Positions 52,346 through 60,794 of a DNA stretch of 64,000 nt are shown here, one piece after another. The notes beneath the pieces are model-generated. The model had not been told where the DNA came from, did not search any database, and worked only from the letters and a program-made list of their open reading frames with translations. A program made the translations under genes and the position numbers. Source of the stretch: Achromobacter aloeverae (GTDB lineage Bacteria; Pseudomonadota; Gammaproteobacteria; Burkholderiales; Burkholderiaceae_B); the NCBI RefSeq assembly GCF_004121055.1, contig NZ_PYAL01000006.1:310001-374000 (forward strand), read 5' to 3'. The first letter of the stretch is position 1, and each line of letters starts with the position of its first letter.

Positions 52346-52361
52346 GAGTAGTTCGCTACTC
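52346..52361 (-). terminator. Hairpin after the ABC fusion gene
   Basis: A perfect 6-base stem (GAGTAG/CTACTC) with a 4-base loop lies 15 bases after the stop of the ABC fusion gene. On the minus strand it is followed by GCTTTC, a weak T tract. It probably separates the ABC gene from the glycan operon, whose promoter must lie in 52112-52345. Confidence 0.5.
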
Positions 52362-52375
52362 TGCCTTTGGACGCT

Positions 52376-55126
52376 TTACTCAGCGTTGGCGCGAACCGGC
52401 TGTAAACGATGCGCGGTGGCGGCCAGCACCTGGGCCTGATGCACCAGATCATCGCCGACGGCGCCGCGTGGCACATGGGCCTGGTAGCCCGCGAGCAAGG
52501 CGCGCAGGCGGCCTTCGCGCGCGGCGGGGCTGGACACGGCAATCGCCGGCAGCCGGCCGGACAGCGGGATGCCGCGCTCGGTCTCGATGACGCGCAGCGC
52601 GCCGATCAAGGCATAGCCGTCCATATCCTCAAGCACCACGTCGGCCACCAGCACACTGGGCCACTCGGCGGGAACGTGCGTTCTGAACCAGTCGAGCAAG
52701 GCGTGACCGGATCCATACACGTCCACGCGCGCGCCGGCAGCGGAAAGGCGGTCCTTCAAATCCTCGCGTTCCGCCGCATTGCGCGCCGTCAAGGCGATAT
52801 GCAGCCCCTGCAACAGCCTGGGGCCGGCCAGCATGGGCGTGGAGGGAATGGCAGCCGTGTCCGGCGCCGTGCGTTGAGGTAGCTCCAGCCAATACGTGGC
52901 GCCGTAGCCGCCGGCCGGGCGTTGCACGCCGAAGGCGCCCCCCGCCTGGCGCACCTGCGCGGCCAGGCGGCCCGGATCGGGCGGCGCATGATCAGGCGCC
53001 AGCGGATGGCGGCGTTCATCGGGCGATTGCGCGGCCGCGTCGGCGGGCGCCAGCCGCCCGTCGGTGATGGCGATGCGCACCTTGCCGTCGGCAGGTTGCA
53101 GCCGGATCTCGATGCGGCCGTCCGGCGGCGTCACCGCCACGGCATTGGTCAGCAGTTCCCACAGGACGTGATGAACCAGGCTGGGATCGCCGGTCACGCG
53201 GCTGCCGTCTCCGCCCAGCTCGGTATAGAGGCGTATGCCTTTCTCTTCCATGGGACCGCGCACGATGTCGAGCAGGTTGGCCACCAGCGCGCCGAGATGG
53301 ATGGGTTGAGGCGGCAGGCGTGATTCGGCGGTGATCAATGCGGCCTCCTGGCGTTGCAGGTTCCACATCTGGTTGTAGATGCCGCCGGCCGCAAGCAGTT
53401 CGTCATGGGTACCGCGCTCCACCACGCGGCCCTGTTCGAGGACCAGGATGGTGTCGGCCCCGACGACGGTGGACAGGCGGTGGGCGATGACCAGCGTGGT
53501 GCGTCCGCGCGCGACGCGTTCCAGTTCGGCCTGGATCGCCCGCTCGGTGCGGGTATCCAGCGCGGACGTGGCCTCGTCGAAAACCAGGACCGACGGATTC
53601 TTCAGCAAGGCGCGGGCGATGGCGATGCGCTGCCGTTCGCCGCCGGACAGCTTGACGCCGCGTTCGCCCACCACGGTTTCGTACTGGGCCGGCAGGCTCT
53701 TGATGAAGTCGTGCACGCGCGCGCCGGCCGCGGCCTCGATGATTTCGGCCATCGATGCGCCGGGCCGGCCATAGCCGATGTTGTAGGCGATGGTCTCGTT
53801 GAAGAGTATGGTTTCCTGCGGCACGATGCCCAGCGCGGCGCGCAGGCTGGCATGTTCCACTTCACGCAGGTCCTGGCCGCCCAGCGTGATATGGCCGCTA
53901 TCGGGATCGTAGAAGCGGAACAACAGGCGGGCGAGGGTGGATTTTCCCGAACCACTGCCGCCCACCACCGCCACCGTGCTGCCGGCCGGAACCGCGAAGC
54001 TGACGCCGTGCAGGATTTGCCTGCCGGGCTCGTAGCTGAAGTCGACCTGTTCGAAGCGCAAGGGCCCACGCGGATCCCGCAGGACCCGCGCGGCGGAGGG
54101 CCCGCCGCCGGCGGGGGAGGAAACCTCGGAGGACTCGGTGGGCAAGGTCAATAGCTCGCAGGCGCGTTCGGCATTGACGGTGGCTTCGCGGGTCTGGCGA
54201 AAGACCATGCCCAGCGTATTGAGCGGCAGGCAGATCTGGATGATGTAGGCGTTGACCAGCACCAGGTCGCCCACGGTCAACTGTCCGCCCAGTACGTCCT
54301 GGCCGGCAAGCAGCATGACGGCGCCCACGCCCAGGGCGATGACGGCGCTCTGGCAAATATGCAGCGTGGACAGCGCTCGTTGGTTTTCCTCGCCGACGAG
54401 CGTCCACTCGTTCAGCGTTTCGCGCAGCCGGCGATCTTCGAGCGCCTCGTTGTTGAAATATTTGACGGTGTCGTGATTGAGCAAGCCGTCGATGAGGCGG
54501 CCGCCCGCGCGCGAGTCCAGCTCGTTCAACTGGCGCTGGTAGCGCGTGCGTCGCGCGGTCAGCAGGGACGTGATGGTGGCGTAGATGACGAATGTCGCCC
54601 CGATGATCCACGTGAAGCCGACGTTGTAGCCCAGGGCAAGGATGAGTACGACTGACACGATTTCAACGAGCGTGGGCAGTACCGTGAAGAGCGCGGTGCC
54701 CAGCAGGAAGTTCAAGCCGACCGTTCCCCGCTCGACATCGCGGGCCAGCGCGCCTGTCTGCCGTCCGGCATGGAAGCGCGCCCCCAGCTGGTGTAGATGG
54801 GCCGCCAGGCGCGCGTTGAAGTGCGCGACCGTGGTAAGCGCCACGCGGGCAAACACAAGGTCGCGCAGTTCCGTGACCAGCCCGCCCGAGAAGCGCAAGA
54901 CGGCATAGCCCAGCAAGAGGAAAACGGGCAGCACCGCGACGGCCGGCGCGCTGAGGTGATCGACGATGCGCTTGAGCACCCAGGGCACGGCCACCGTCAG
55001 CAGCTTGGCGACGACCAGGAGCGCCAATGCGGCGCCGACGCGGCGATGGTAGCGGTGCAGGGCTTCCCACAACAGTCGCAGGATTTCGCGGCGGGCGGCG
55101 CGCGATGCGATTGATCTTCTGGCCAT
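52376..55126 (-). CDS. ABC exporter fused to a kinase-type ATPase domain and a receiver-like domain
   Basis: A 916-residue protein of unusual design. Residues 30-320 form an ATM1/HMT1-type six-helix exporter domain (VKYFNNEALED, LTVGDLVLVNAYI). Residues 355-590 are the ABC ATPase: Walker A GGSGSGKS (389-396), signature LSGGE (493-497), Walker B VLVFDE, H-loop His549. Residues about 608-750 resemble a histidine-kinase ATPase domain: N box HHVLWELLTNAVAVTPPDGR, a weak ITDGR box, and GGYGATYWLELP. No H-box precedes it. Residues about 772-905 look like a receiver with Asp829 (VADVVLEDMDGY), but the acidic pair is missing and the Lys is replaced by Arg887. ABC exporters of this type are normally about 600 residues. 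It starts with GGAGGACCAAGG before ATG. Confidence 0.88.
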   Translation of the reverse strand: MARRSIASRAARREILRLLWEALHRYHRRVGAALALLVVAKLLTVAVPWVLKRIVDHLSAPAVAVLPVFLLLGYAVLRFSGGLVTELRDLVFARVALTTVAHFNARLAAHLHQLGARFHAGRQTGALARDVERGTVGLNFLLGTALFTVLPTLVEIVSVVLILALGYNVGFTWIIGATFVIYATITSLLTARRTRYQRQLNELDSRAGGRLIDGLLNHDTVKYFNNEALEDRRLRETLNEWTLVGEENQRALSTLHICQSAVIALGVGAVMLLAGQDVLGGQLTVGDLVLVNAYIIQICLPLNTLGMVFRQTREATVNAERACELLTLPTESSEVSSPAGGGPSAARVLRDPRGPLRFEQVDFSYEPGRQILHGVSFAVPAGSTVAVVGGSGSGKSTLARLLFRFYDPDSGHITLGGQDLREVEHASLRAALGIVPQETILFNETIAYNIGYGRPGASMAEIIEAAAGARVHDFIKSLPAQYETVVGERGVKLSGGERQRIAIARALLKNPSVLVFDEATSALDTRTERAIQAELERVARGRTTLVIAHRLSTVVGADTILVLEQGRVVERGTHDELLAAGGIYNQMWNLQRQEAALITAESRLPPQPIHLGALVANLLDIVRGPMEEKGIRLYTELGGDGSRVTGDPSLVHHVLWELLTNAVAVTPPDGRIEIRLQPADGKVRIAITDGRLAPADAAAQSPDERRHPLAPDHAPPDPGRLAAQVRQAGGAFGVQRPAGGYGATYWLELPQRTAPDTAAIPSTPMLAGPRLLQGLHIALTARNAAEREDLKDRLSAAGARVDVYGSGHALLDWFRTHVPAEWPSVLVADVVLEDMDGYALIGALRVIETERGIPLSGRLPAIAVSSPAAREGRLRALLAGYQAHVPRGAVGDDLVHQAQVLAATAHRLQPVRANAE

Positions 55127-55297
55127 CCTTGGTCCTCCGTGCGCGGCGCATCCGAATGGGACGCAGCGGGGACGCAGCGGCAGCAAGAGCGGTTCCCGCT
55201 CATGCGGGGTATGGGGCTTGCGCGCGAGCCGTCCCGCGAACCGCGCTTGCCTCGGTGCCCGCATTCCGCGGCCCATGCCTATAGAGGAGTAGCCACC

Positions 55298-56506
55298 ATG
55301 AAAGCTGTTGTATTCCACGGCATCGGCGATATACGCCTGGACGACGTCGCCGAGCCCACGATCGCGGAGGACACCGACGCGATCGTGCGCCTGACCACGA
55401 GCGCCATCTGCGGCACCGACTTGCACTTCATCCGCGGCACCGCGGAAAGCGTCGAGCCCGGAACCATCCTGGGACACGAAGGCGTGGGCATCGTCGAGCA
55501 GCTGGGCCCTCAGGTGCGCAATCTGAACGTGGGCGACCGCGTGGTCATCCCGTCGACCATCGCGTGCGGATATTGTTCCTATTGCCGCGCGGGCTATTAC
55601 GCGCAATGCGACAACGCCAATCCCAACGGCAAGGCAGCCGGCACGTCTTTCTACGGAGGGCCGAAGCAGACGGGGCCTTTCCACGGCTTGCAGGCCGAGA
55701 AGGCGCGTATACCCTACGCCGCCGTGAACCTCGTCAAGCTGCCGGACGAGGTGGATGACGAACAGGCGATCATGTTGTCGGATATTTTTCCGACGGGCTA
55801 TTTTGGCGCCGACATGGCGGGTATCAAGCCCGGGCACACGGTGGTGGTGCTGGGCTGCGGCCCGGTGGGACAGTTCGCCATCGCCTCGGCCAGGTTGATG
55901 CACGCCGGCCGCATCTTCGCCGTGGACGCGCTGCCGGATCGATTGGGCATGGCGCGGGCGCAAGGGGCGGAGGCCATCGACTTCGAGAAGGAGGACCCGG
56001 TCCAGGCTGTCAAGAAACTGACCGGGGACATCGGCGCGGATTGCGTCATCGACGCCGTCGGCGTGGACGCGCAGCATGCCCACCATGGTCCCGCGCACGA
56101 TCCCGAGGCCGCGCAGGAACAGGAAAAGCAGTCCCGGCAGATCGCCCCGCATGCCCATCCCCATGACGGCAACTGGGTGCCCGGCGATGCGCCGTCGCAG
56201 TCGCTGGAATGGGCTGTGGAGATGGTCGCCAAGGCGGGCACCATTTCCATCATCGGGGTCTATCCGCCTACCGCGAAGACCTTCCCCATCGGCATGGCCA
56301 TGAACAAGAACCTGACCCTGCGCATGGGCAACTGCAACCACCGTAAATACGTGCCGATGCTGGTGGACCTGGTGCGGACCGGCAAGGTGGACCCTGTCGC
56401 GATCCTGACCCAGCGCGAGCCGTTGAGCTCGGCGATCGAGGCCTACGAGGCCTTCGACAAGCGCGAGCCCGGGTGGATCAAGGTTGCGCTGGAACCGGCG
56501 GAATAA
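55298..56506 (+). CDS. Zinc alcohol dehydrogenase, glutathione-independent formaldehyde dehydrogenase type
   Basis: A 402-residue medium-chain dehydrogenase. Catalytic zinc ligands are in AICGTDLHFIRG and GHEGVG; structural zinc cysteines are in CGYCSYCRAGYYAQCDN. The NAD fold is VVVLGCGPVGQFAIASARLM. A His-rich insert of about 40 residues (about 260-300, AHHGPAHDPEA ... GDAPSQ) and the ending MGNCNHRKYVPML are typical of the formaldehyde-dehydrogenase-like subgroup. The ATG at 55298 follows GAGGAG. It is divergent from the ABC fusion gene, with 171 bases between them. Confidence 0.9.
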   Translation: MKAVVFHGIGDIRLDDVAEPTIAEDTDAIVRLTTSAICGTDLHFIRGTAESVEPGTILGHEGVGIVEQLGPQVRNLNVGDRVVIPSTIACGYCSYCRAGYYAQCDNANPNGKAAGTSFYGGPKQTGPFHGLQAEKARIPYAAVNLVKLPDEVDDEQAIMLSDIFPTGYFGADMAGIKPGHTVVVLGCGPVGQFAIASARLMHAGRIFAVDALPDRLGMARAQGAEAIDFEKEDPVQAVKKLTGDIGADCVIDAVGVDAQHAHHGPAHDPEAAQEQEKQSRQIAPHAHPHDGNWVPGDAPSQSLEWAVEMVAKAGTISIIGVYPPTAKTFPIGMAMNKNLTLRMGNCNHRKYVPMLVDLVRTGKVDPVAILTQREPLSSAIEAYEAFDKREPGWIKVALEPAE

Positions 56507-56681
56507 CGCCGACGCCGTGGAGCAAGGCCGGCGCCATAAGGCAAGATGGCTGAGAAGGTGGCCGACCAGGCGGCTGGCAAGATGCTGGCAGGGGCGCCGG
56601 CGAGGGACGTGCACGGCGCTTGCCTGCTGGTTCCATGGCGCCGCGCCGCTGCGGCGCGTACTTCCATGCAAGGAGATAGCC

Positions 56682-57089
56682 ATGGCAACGCGATCCGGAT
56701 CGAAGGGCATCATGCGGCCAGCCTTGCTGGCGCTGCTGGCCGCCACATTGGGAATGGCAAGCGGCGATGGGCGGGCGGGGGCGCCCGCCCAGTCAGGCGC
56801 GCCGGTGCGGGTGGCCCAGCTGCCAGAGGGCGGCCAAGGCGGACAATGGAAACATCCGGAGTCCGGCGCTACCAGTCCATCGGGATCGGGCGCGGTCGGA
56901 CCGGGCGAGCACCAGGGCGATCGACGGGATGCGACGCCTCCGACGCCACCGGCGCCACCTGTACCGGAGACGCGCCGGCCATCCGACCCACCGCCTCGAA
57001 ATCCCGGTCGGACGCAGCCCCCGCCGCCCTCGCCGGCGCCCCAGATTCCGGCGCCCCAGGTTCCGCACAAGACGAATATGCAGCAATAA
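56682..57089 (+). CDS. Proline-rich exported protein of unknown function
   Basis: A 135-residue protein with a signal peptide (about residues 1-33, MRPALLALLAATLGMASG) behind an AGGAGA ribosome site. The mature part is low-complexity: Gly/Ser/Gln-rich to about residue 80, then Pro-rich (TPPTPPAPPVPE, PPPPSPAPQIPAPQVP). No cysteine or lipobox is present. It probably lies in the periplasm as an extended chain. It follows the alcohol dehydrogenase gene by 175 bases and converges on the cytochrome gene. I cannot assign a family. Confidence 0.65.
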   Translation: MATRSGSKGIMRPALLALLAATLGMASGDGRAGAPAQSGAPVRVAQLPEGGQGGQWKHPESGATSPSGSGAVGPGEHQGDRRDATPPTPPAPPVPETRRPSDPPPRNPGRTQPPPPSPAPQIPAPQVPHKTNMQQ

Positions 57090-57177
57090 CCCGGGTCGCG
57101 TTGAAGCGCCGCCGTGCCGCCCCGCCGCTGCTGCGGACGGGGCGCAGTCATGGGCATGGGCGCGGTCCTCGCCGCCG

Positions 57178-58092
57178 TCAATGCCCTCCGGCGTAGTACT
57201 GCGCCAATGCCGCCGTGTCCGCCGGCGTGAGGCGCTGCGCGATGGCCCGCATCGTTCCGACGTCATCGTTGGCGCGGCTGCCGTTGCGGAACGCTTCCAT
57301 CTGGCTGGTGAAGTACGCCGGGGGCTGGCCGGCCAGGCGCGGCAGCAGGGGGGATTCGCCGGACCCGCGCGCGCCGTGGCAATTGGCGCAAGCGGCGAGG
57401 GCAAGGCCGTTATCGCCGAAGTCATGCAACTGCTGGCCACGCCCGCCAGACACCGCCGCCGGCAAGGCGGGCGGGGGCAGGTCGCCGTAGTAGCGTGCGA
57501 GCGCCCCTATCTCGCCCTCGTCCAGCCCTTTCGCGATGCTGGCCATGATCACGTTCTGGCGCGCGCCGCTGCGGTAGTCCATGAGTTGCTTGGCCAGATA
57601 CTCCGGCGACGACCCCGCCAGCGCGGGGAAGTTCGTGCCCGCGGCCGGTATGCCCTGCGCGCCGTGGCAGGATGAACAGCCGGCCAGTCCGGCCGAAGAC
57701 TTGCCGCCGTTGGCGATCGCCAGCGCCGTGGCCTTGTCCGTGCTGGCATCCAGGGCGTGGCGCCAGGGTTCGTCGACGGCTGAAAAGTCCGTGCTCTTGC
57801 GCGGCGGCGGGGCGGCGACCTGGGCGGCCCGTGGCGCGGCGGACCCAGCCCCGGACCCAGCCCCAGCCTGGCCCGCGCCAGGCGCGGCGGGCGTGTTGCC
57901 CTGGCCTCCCGGCGCCGGCGCGTTGGCGCCTACCTTGCCCGCGGGCGCGCCGGTGGGCGTGCCGCCGCGACCTGCCCGTGGCCCTGCGTCGGGCGACCGG
58001 TCCATCAGCGTCGCGATGATAGCGATCGCCACGCCCACCACCACGATTACGGACAGTGCGCCTTTGGACAGCGCGGCCATGTTGGCGTTCAT
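57178..58092 (-). CDS. Di-heme c-type cytochrome of a gluconate-2-dehydrogenase-like complex
   Basis: A 304-residue periplasmic cytochrome. A membrane anchor lies at about residues 12-30, followed by a Gly/Ala/Pro-rich linker to about 100. Two heme sites are Cys139-Ser-Ser-Cys142-His143 and Cys235-Ala-Asn-Cys238-His239; the distal Met ligands probably lie in IMASI and TMRAI. It takes electrons from the flavoprotein subunit and passes them to the quinone/oxidase chain. Cytochrome subunits of classical gluconate dehydrogenases carry three hemes; this has two. It starts 1 base after the flavoprotein stop. Confidence 0.88.
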   Translation of the reverse strand: MNANMAALSKGALSVIVVVGVAIAIIATLMDRSPDAGPRAGRGGTPTGAPAGKVGANAPAPGGQGNTPAAPGAGQAGAGSGAGSAAPRAAQVAAPPPRKSTDFSAVDEPWRHALDASTDKATALAIANGGKSSAGLAGCSSCHGAQGIPAAGTNFPALAGSSPEYLAKQLMDYRSGARQNVIMASIAKGLDEGEIGALARYYGDLPPPALPAAVSGGRGQQLHDFGDNGLALAACANCHGARGSGESPLLPRLAGQPPAYFTSQMEAFRNGSRANDDVGTMRAIAQRLTPADTAALAQYYAGGH

Positions 58093-58093
58093 G

Positions 58094-59866
58094 TCAGACT
58101 CGCACCAGGGGGCCCGGCGCCTTCAGGTATTCACGCTTGATCGCGTCGACGATCCAGTACGCCGTCGCGCCCACGGTGCCGGTGGGGTTGTAGCAGGAGT
58201 TCTGCGGGAACAGGGACGCGCCCGTGACGAAGACGTTGGGCACGTCCCAGCATTGGCCATAGCGGTTGACCACGCTGGTGCGCGGGTCCGCGCCCATGGC
58301 GGCGCCGCCGGTCAGGTGCGTCGACTGGTAGGTGGCGGCCGAATACGGCCGCGTGCGCGGCGCGGGCTCGGTCTTGACGACGCCGCGCATGGCCTTGCCG
58401 ATTTCATCGCCCTTTTCCGTGACGAATTTCGACATGCGGATATCGTTGTCGGGGAAATCGTAGGTGATGCGCAGCAGCGGCTGGCCCCAGGCGTCCTTGT
58501 AGGTGGGGTCCAGGTCCAGGTAGCTGCCGCGCGTGGGCAGGGCCGATCCGGTAATGGTGATGGGAATGGAATGGTTGTAGTAGCGGCGCACCGCCTGCTT
58601 CCATTGCGTGCCCCAGCTGGGCGTGCCGGCCGGCACTGGATGGTTGCCGATGGGCGCGCCGCTCACCACCTGGATTTGTATATATGCACCGCCGACGAAA
58701 CCGTGCGGCCCATGGTCGAAGTTGTCGCTGCAGAAATCGTCCATGGTCACGGCCACCGCGCCCGCGCCCATGAAGGGGTTGATGGGCGTGTTCTCGTCGA
58801 AGAACAGGCCGACGCCGGACGTCGTCTGGTGCGTGTAGTTGCGGCCGACCACGCCTTCGCCCTTGGCGGGGTCGTAGGGCTTGCCGATGCCCGACAACAG
58901 CAGCAGGCGGACATTGTTGATGCTGAACGCGCACAGGAACACCAGCTCGGCGGGCTGGAATACCTCCTGGCCCGACTCGTCGATATAGGTCACGCCGGTG
59001 GCGCGCTTCCTGTCCTTGTCCAACTCCACGCGCAGCACGTGGGTGCGCGTGCGGATCTCGAAGTTGGGCAGCTTCATGGCCACCGGCAGGATGCACACCT
59101 GCGGCGATGCCTTGGCGAAGTGCTCGCAGCCATAGTTGGAACAGAAGCCGCAGTAGACGCAGGCGTTCATGTGCAGGCCTTCCGGATTGACGTAGGGCCG
59201 CGTACAGAGCGCGGACGGCTGTACGTAGGGGTGGTAGCCCAGCTTGCGCGCCGCCTCGCCGAACAGCGCCGGGGCATAAGGCACTTTCATGGGCGGATTG
59301 GGATAGGGCTGGGACCGCCACGGCTCGAAGGGATTGCCGCCGTCCTGCTTCTGCCCTTTCAGGTTGCCGGCGTAGCCGGATGCCCCGATGAGCTTGTCGA
59401 AGCGGTCGTAGTAGGGCTCCAGCTCCTCGTAGCGCACGGGCCAGTCCTGCGCGGTGATGTCGTCCTCGAAAATCCCGGCGCCGTATTTCTGCGTGTAGTG
59501 GGAGCGCAGCTGGAACTCGACCTCGTCGAAGCGGTAGTAGGCGCCTGACCAGTGATTGCCCGCGCCGCCCAGGTGCGTGCCCGGATAGGCGAAAGTCCAG
59601 CGCCGCATGGGCAGGGCGGTCTGCCCGGTGTTGTTGCGGAAGGTGTAGGTTTCCTGGGCCGCGTTCTGGTGCAGGGCATGGCGGCGGGTGTACTTCAATT
59701 CGTCGTGCACCATCGGTCCCTGGAAGTCGGGCGACGGCCAGCGTGGTTCGCCCCGTTCCAGCACCACGACCTTCTGGCCGTTCGCGGCCAGCTCCTTGCC
59801 GATGATGGAGCCGGTCCAGCCGCCCCCTATGATGGCGACGTCCACGGCGGGCAGCGTGCGGGTCAT
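58094..59866 (-). CDS. GMC-family flavoprotein dehydrogenase subunit
   Basis: A 590-residue GMC oxidoreductase of the gluconate/2-keto-gluconate dehydrogenase type. The FAD motif is AIIGGGWTGSIIGKELAANG (about 11-30). The substrate and cofactor regions include AYPGTHLGGAGNHWSG and CGFCSNYGCEHFAKASP. The catalytic His is in STHLTGGAAMG, with the closing NVFVTGASLFPQNSCYNPTGTVGA. It oxidises a sugar or sugar acid in the periplasm, carried across by its Tat-bearing partner. It overlaps the small-subunit gene by ATGA (59863-59866). Confidence 0.92.
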   Translation of the reverse strand: MTRTLPAVDVAIIGGGWTGSIIGKELAANGQKVVVLERGEPRWPSPDFQGPMVHDELKYTRRHALHQNAAQETYTFRNNTGQTALPMRRWTFAYPGTHLGGAGNHWSGAYYRFDEVEFQLRSHYTQKYGAGIFEDDITAQDWPVRYEELEPYYDRFDKLIGASGYAGNLKGQKQDGGNPFEPWRSQPYPNPPMKVPYAPALFGEAARKLGYHPYVQPSALCTRPYVNPEGLHMNACVYCGFCSNYGCEHFAKASPQVCILPVAMKLPNFEIRTRTHVLRVELDKDRKRATGVTYIDESGQEVFQPAELVFLCAFSINNVRLLLLSGIGKPYDPAKGEGVVGRNYTHQTTSGVGLFFDENTPINPFMGAGAVAVTMDDFCSDNFDHGPHGFVGGAYIQIQVVSGAPIGNHPVPAGTPSWGTQWKQAVRRYYNHSIPITITGSALPTRGSYLDLDPTYKDAWGQPLLRITYDFPDNDIRMSKFVTEKGDEIGKAMRGVVKTEPAPRTRPYSAATYQSTHLTGGAAMGADPRTSVVNRYGQCWDVPNVFVTGASLFPQNSCYNPTGTVGATAYWIVDAIKREYLKAPGPLVRV

Positions 59867-60723
59867 CGCGGCTCCTTGGTCTGGGGGCGGGTGGCGGGGG
59901 AGGGCGCGGCGCCCCGGGGCGCCGGCGCGCCGGTGCCGTGTGCGCCCGACGCACCCGACGCACCATGCATGTCCTGCATGTCCATGCCGTGCCGCGGACC
60001 GTCGGCGATCGAGACGGGCGCGCGCACCAGCGCCACGCCATGGCGTTCGATGTCATTGGAATAGCTGGCGTAGGCGCCCGGGAACTGGACCAGCTTCCAG
60101 CCCACCATGTCGCGGTTGCCGCCATGGATGGGATCGGAAAAGAAGCCTTCGATGGTGGCGTCCAGCAGGGCGGCGAAGAATATGGCCGCGGGCAGCGGCG
60201 AAAAATCCAGCTGGCCGGCCTGCATGCGGGTGAGCAGCGCGTCCTGGGCGGCCGCGTCCAGGGCCGCGAAGTCCTGGCCCCCGTGGGCGCGGCCGACGGC
60301 ATCGCGGAAACGCGCCAGCCCGGTACGGAACATTTCCGCCGGCGTATAGGACAGCTGGTAGCCTTGCTGCGGCGTGCCTGGCGCGTAAGGACCGTTGCGG
60401 TAGAACTGGTCGCCCGTGCCCCAGGCGCCGGCCAGCTGTCCGTCGATGAAGGCGGTGACGCCCGCCTCCTTGGCCCCCGGGCCGAGGTCGTCCGCGGGTA
60501 TCAGGCGCGCCGCGATGGCGTCCATCAAGGCGGCCTCTTCGGCGTTGAAGAATTTCCAGGTGGGAGCGGCGGCGGGCGGCGCGGCGGCCGTCGTGGCGGA
60601 GGGATCGGCGGCGGGGGCCTGGGCCCGCGCCTCGGGCGCCAAGGCCAGCAGCGTGGCGCCTGGCAGGCCCGCCCCCAACGTCTTGAGCATTTGGCGCCGG
60701 GTGACCGGATGATCAGGCTTCAT
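59863..60723 (-). CDS. Gluconate-2-dehydrogenase subunit 3-like protein
   Basis: A 286-residue small subunit. The Tat signal is clear (TRRQMLKTLGAGLPGATLLALAPEARA, residues 8-34). The subunit-3 domain runs from about 55 to 225 (NAEEAALMDAIAARLIPADDLGPGAKEAGVTAFIDGQL, GGNRDMVGWKLVQFPGAYASYSNDIE). A His/Met/Gly-rich C-terminal tail (GMDMQDMHGASGASGAHGTG) could bind metal. The subunit escorts and stabilises the flavoprotein during export. It is the first gene of the three-gene operon. Confidence 0.9.
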   Translation of the reverse strand: MKPDHPVTRRQMLKTLGAGLPGATLLALAPEARAQAPAADPSATTAAAPPAAAPTWKFFNAEEAALMDAIAARLIPADDLGPGAKEAGVTAFIDGQLAGAWGTGDQFYRNGPYAPGTPQQGYQLSYTPAEMFRTGLARFRDAVGRAHGGQDFAALDAAAQDALLTRMQAGQLDFSPLPAAIFFAALLDATIEGFFSDPIHGGNRDMVGWKLVQFPGAYASYSNDIERHGVALVRAPVSIADGPRHGMDMQDMHGASGASGAHGTGAPAPRGAAPSPATRPQTKEPR

Positions 60724-60772
60724 CGTCGCTCCTTCGCGGTGGAAGCCGCGCGGTCAGCAAATCATATACCCG

Positions 60773-60790
60773 GGCACCCCGTCGGGTGCC
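60773..60790 (-). terminator. Hairpin after the hybrid kinase gene
   Basis: A perfect 7-base stem (GGCACCC/GGGTGCC) with a 4-base loop starts 5 bases after the stop of the hybrid kinase frame on the minus strand. There is no strong T run. It probably ends that transcript before the gluconate-dehydrogenase-like operon. Confidence 0.5.
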
Positions 60791-60794
60791 ATCG

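Noticed and set aside
55127-57181. An apparent 685-codon N-terminal extension of the ABC fusion protein
   Set aside because: The extension is antisense to the alcohol dehydrogenase and the proline-rich gene. A good ribosome site and the family start are at 55126.
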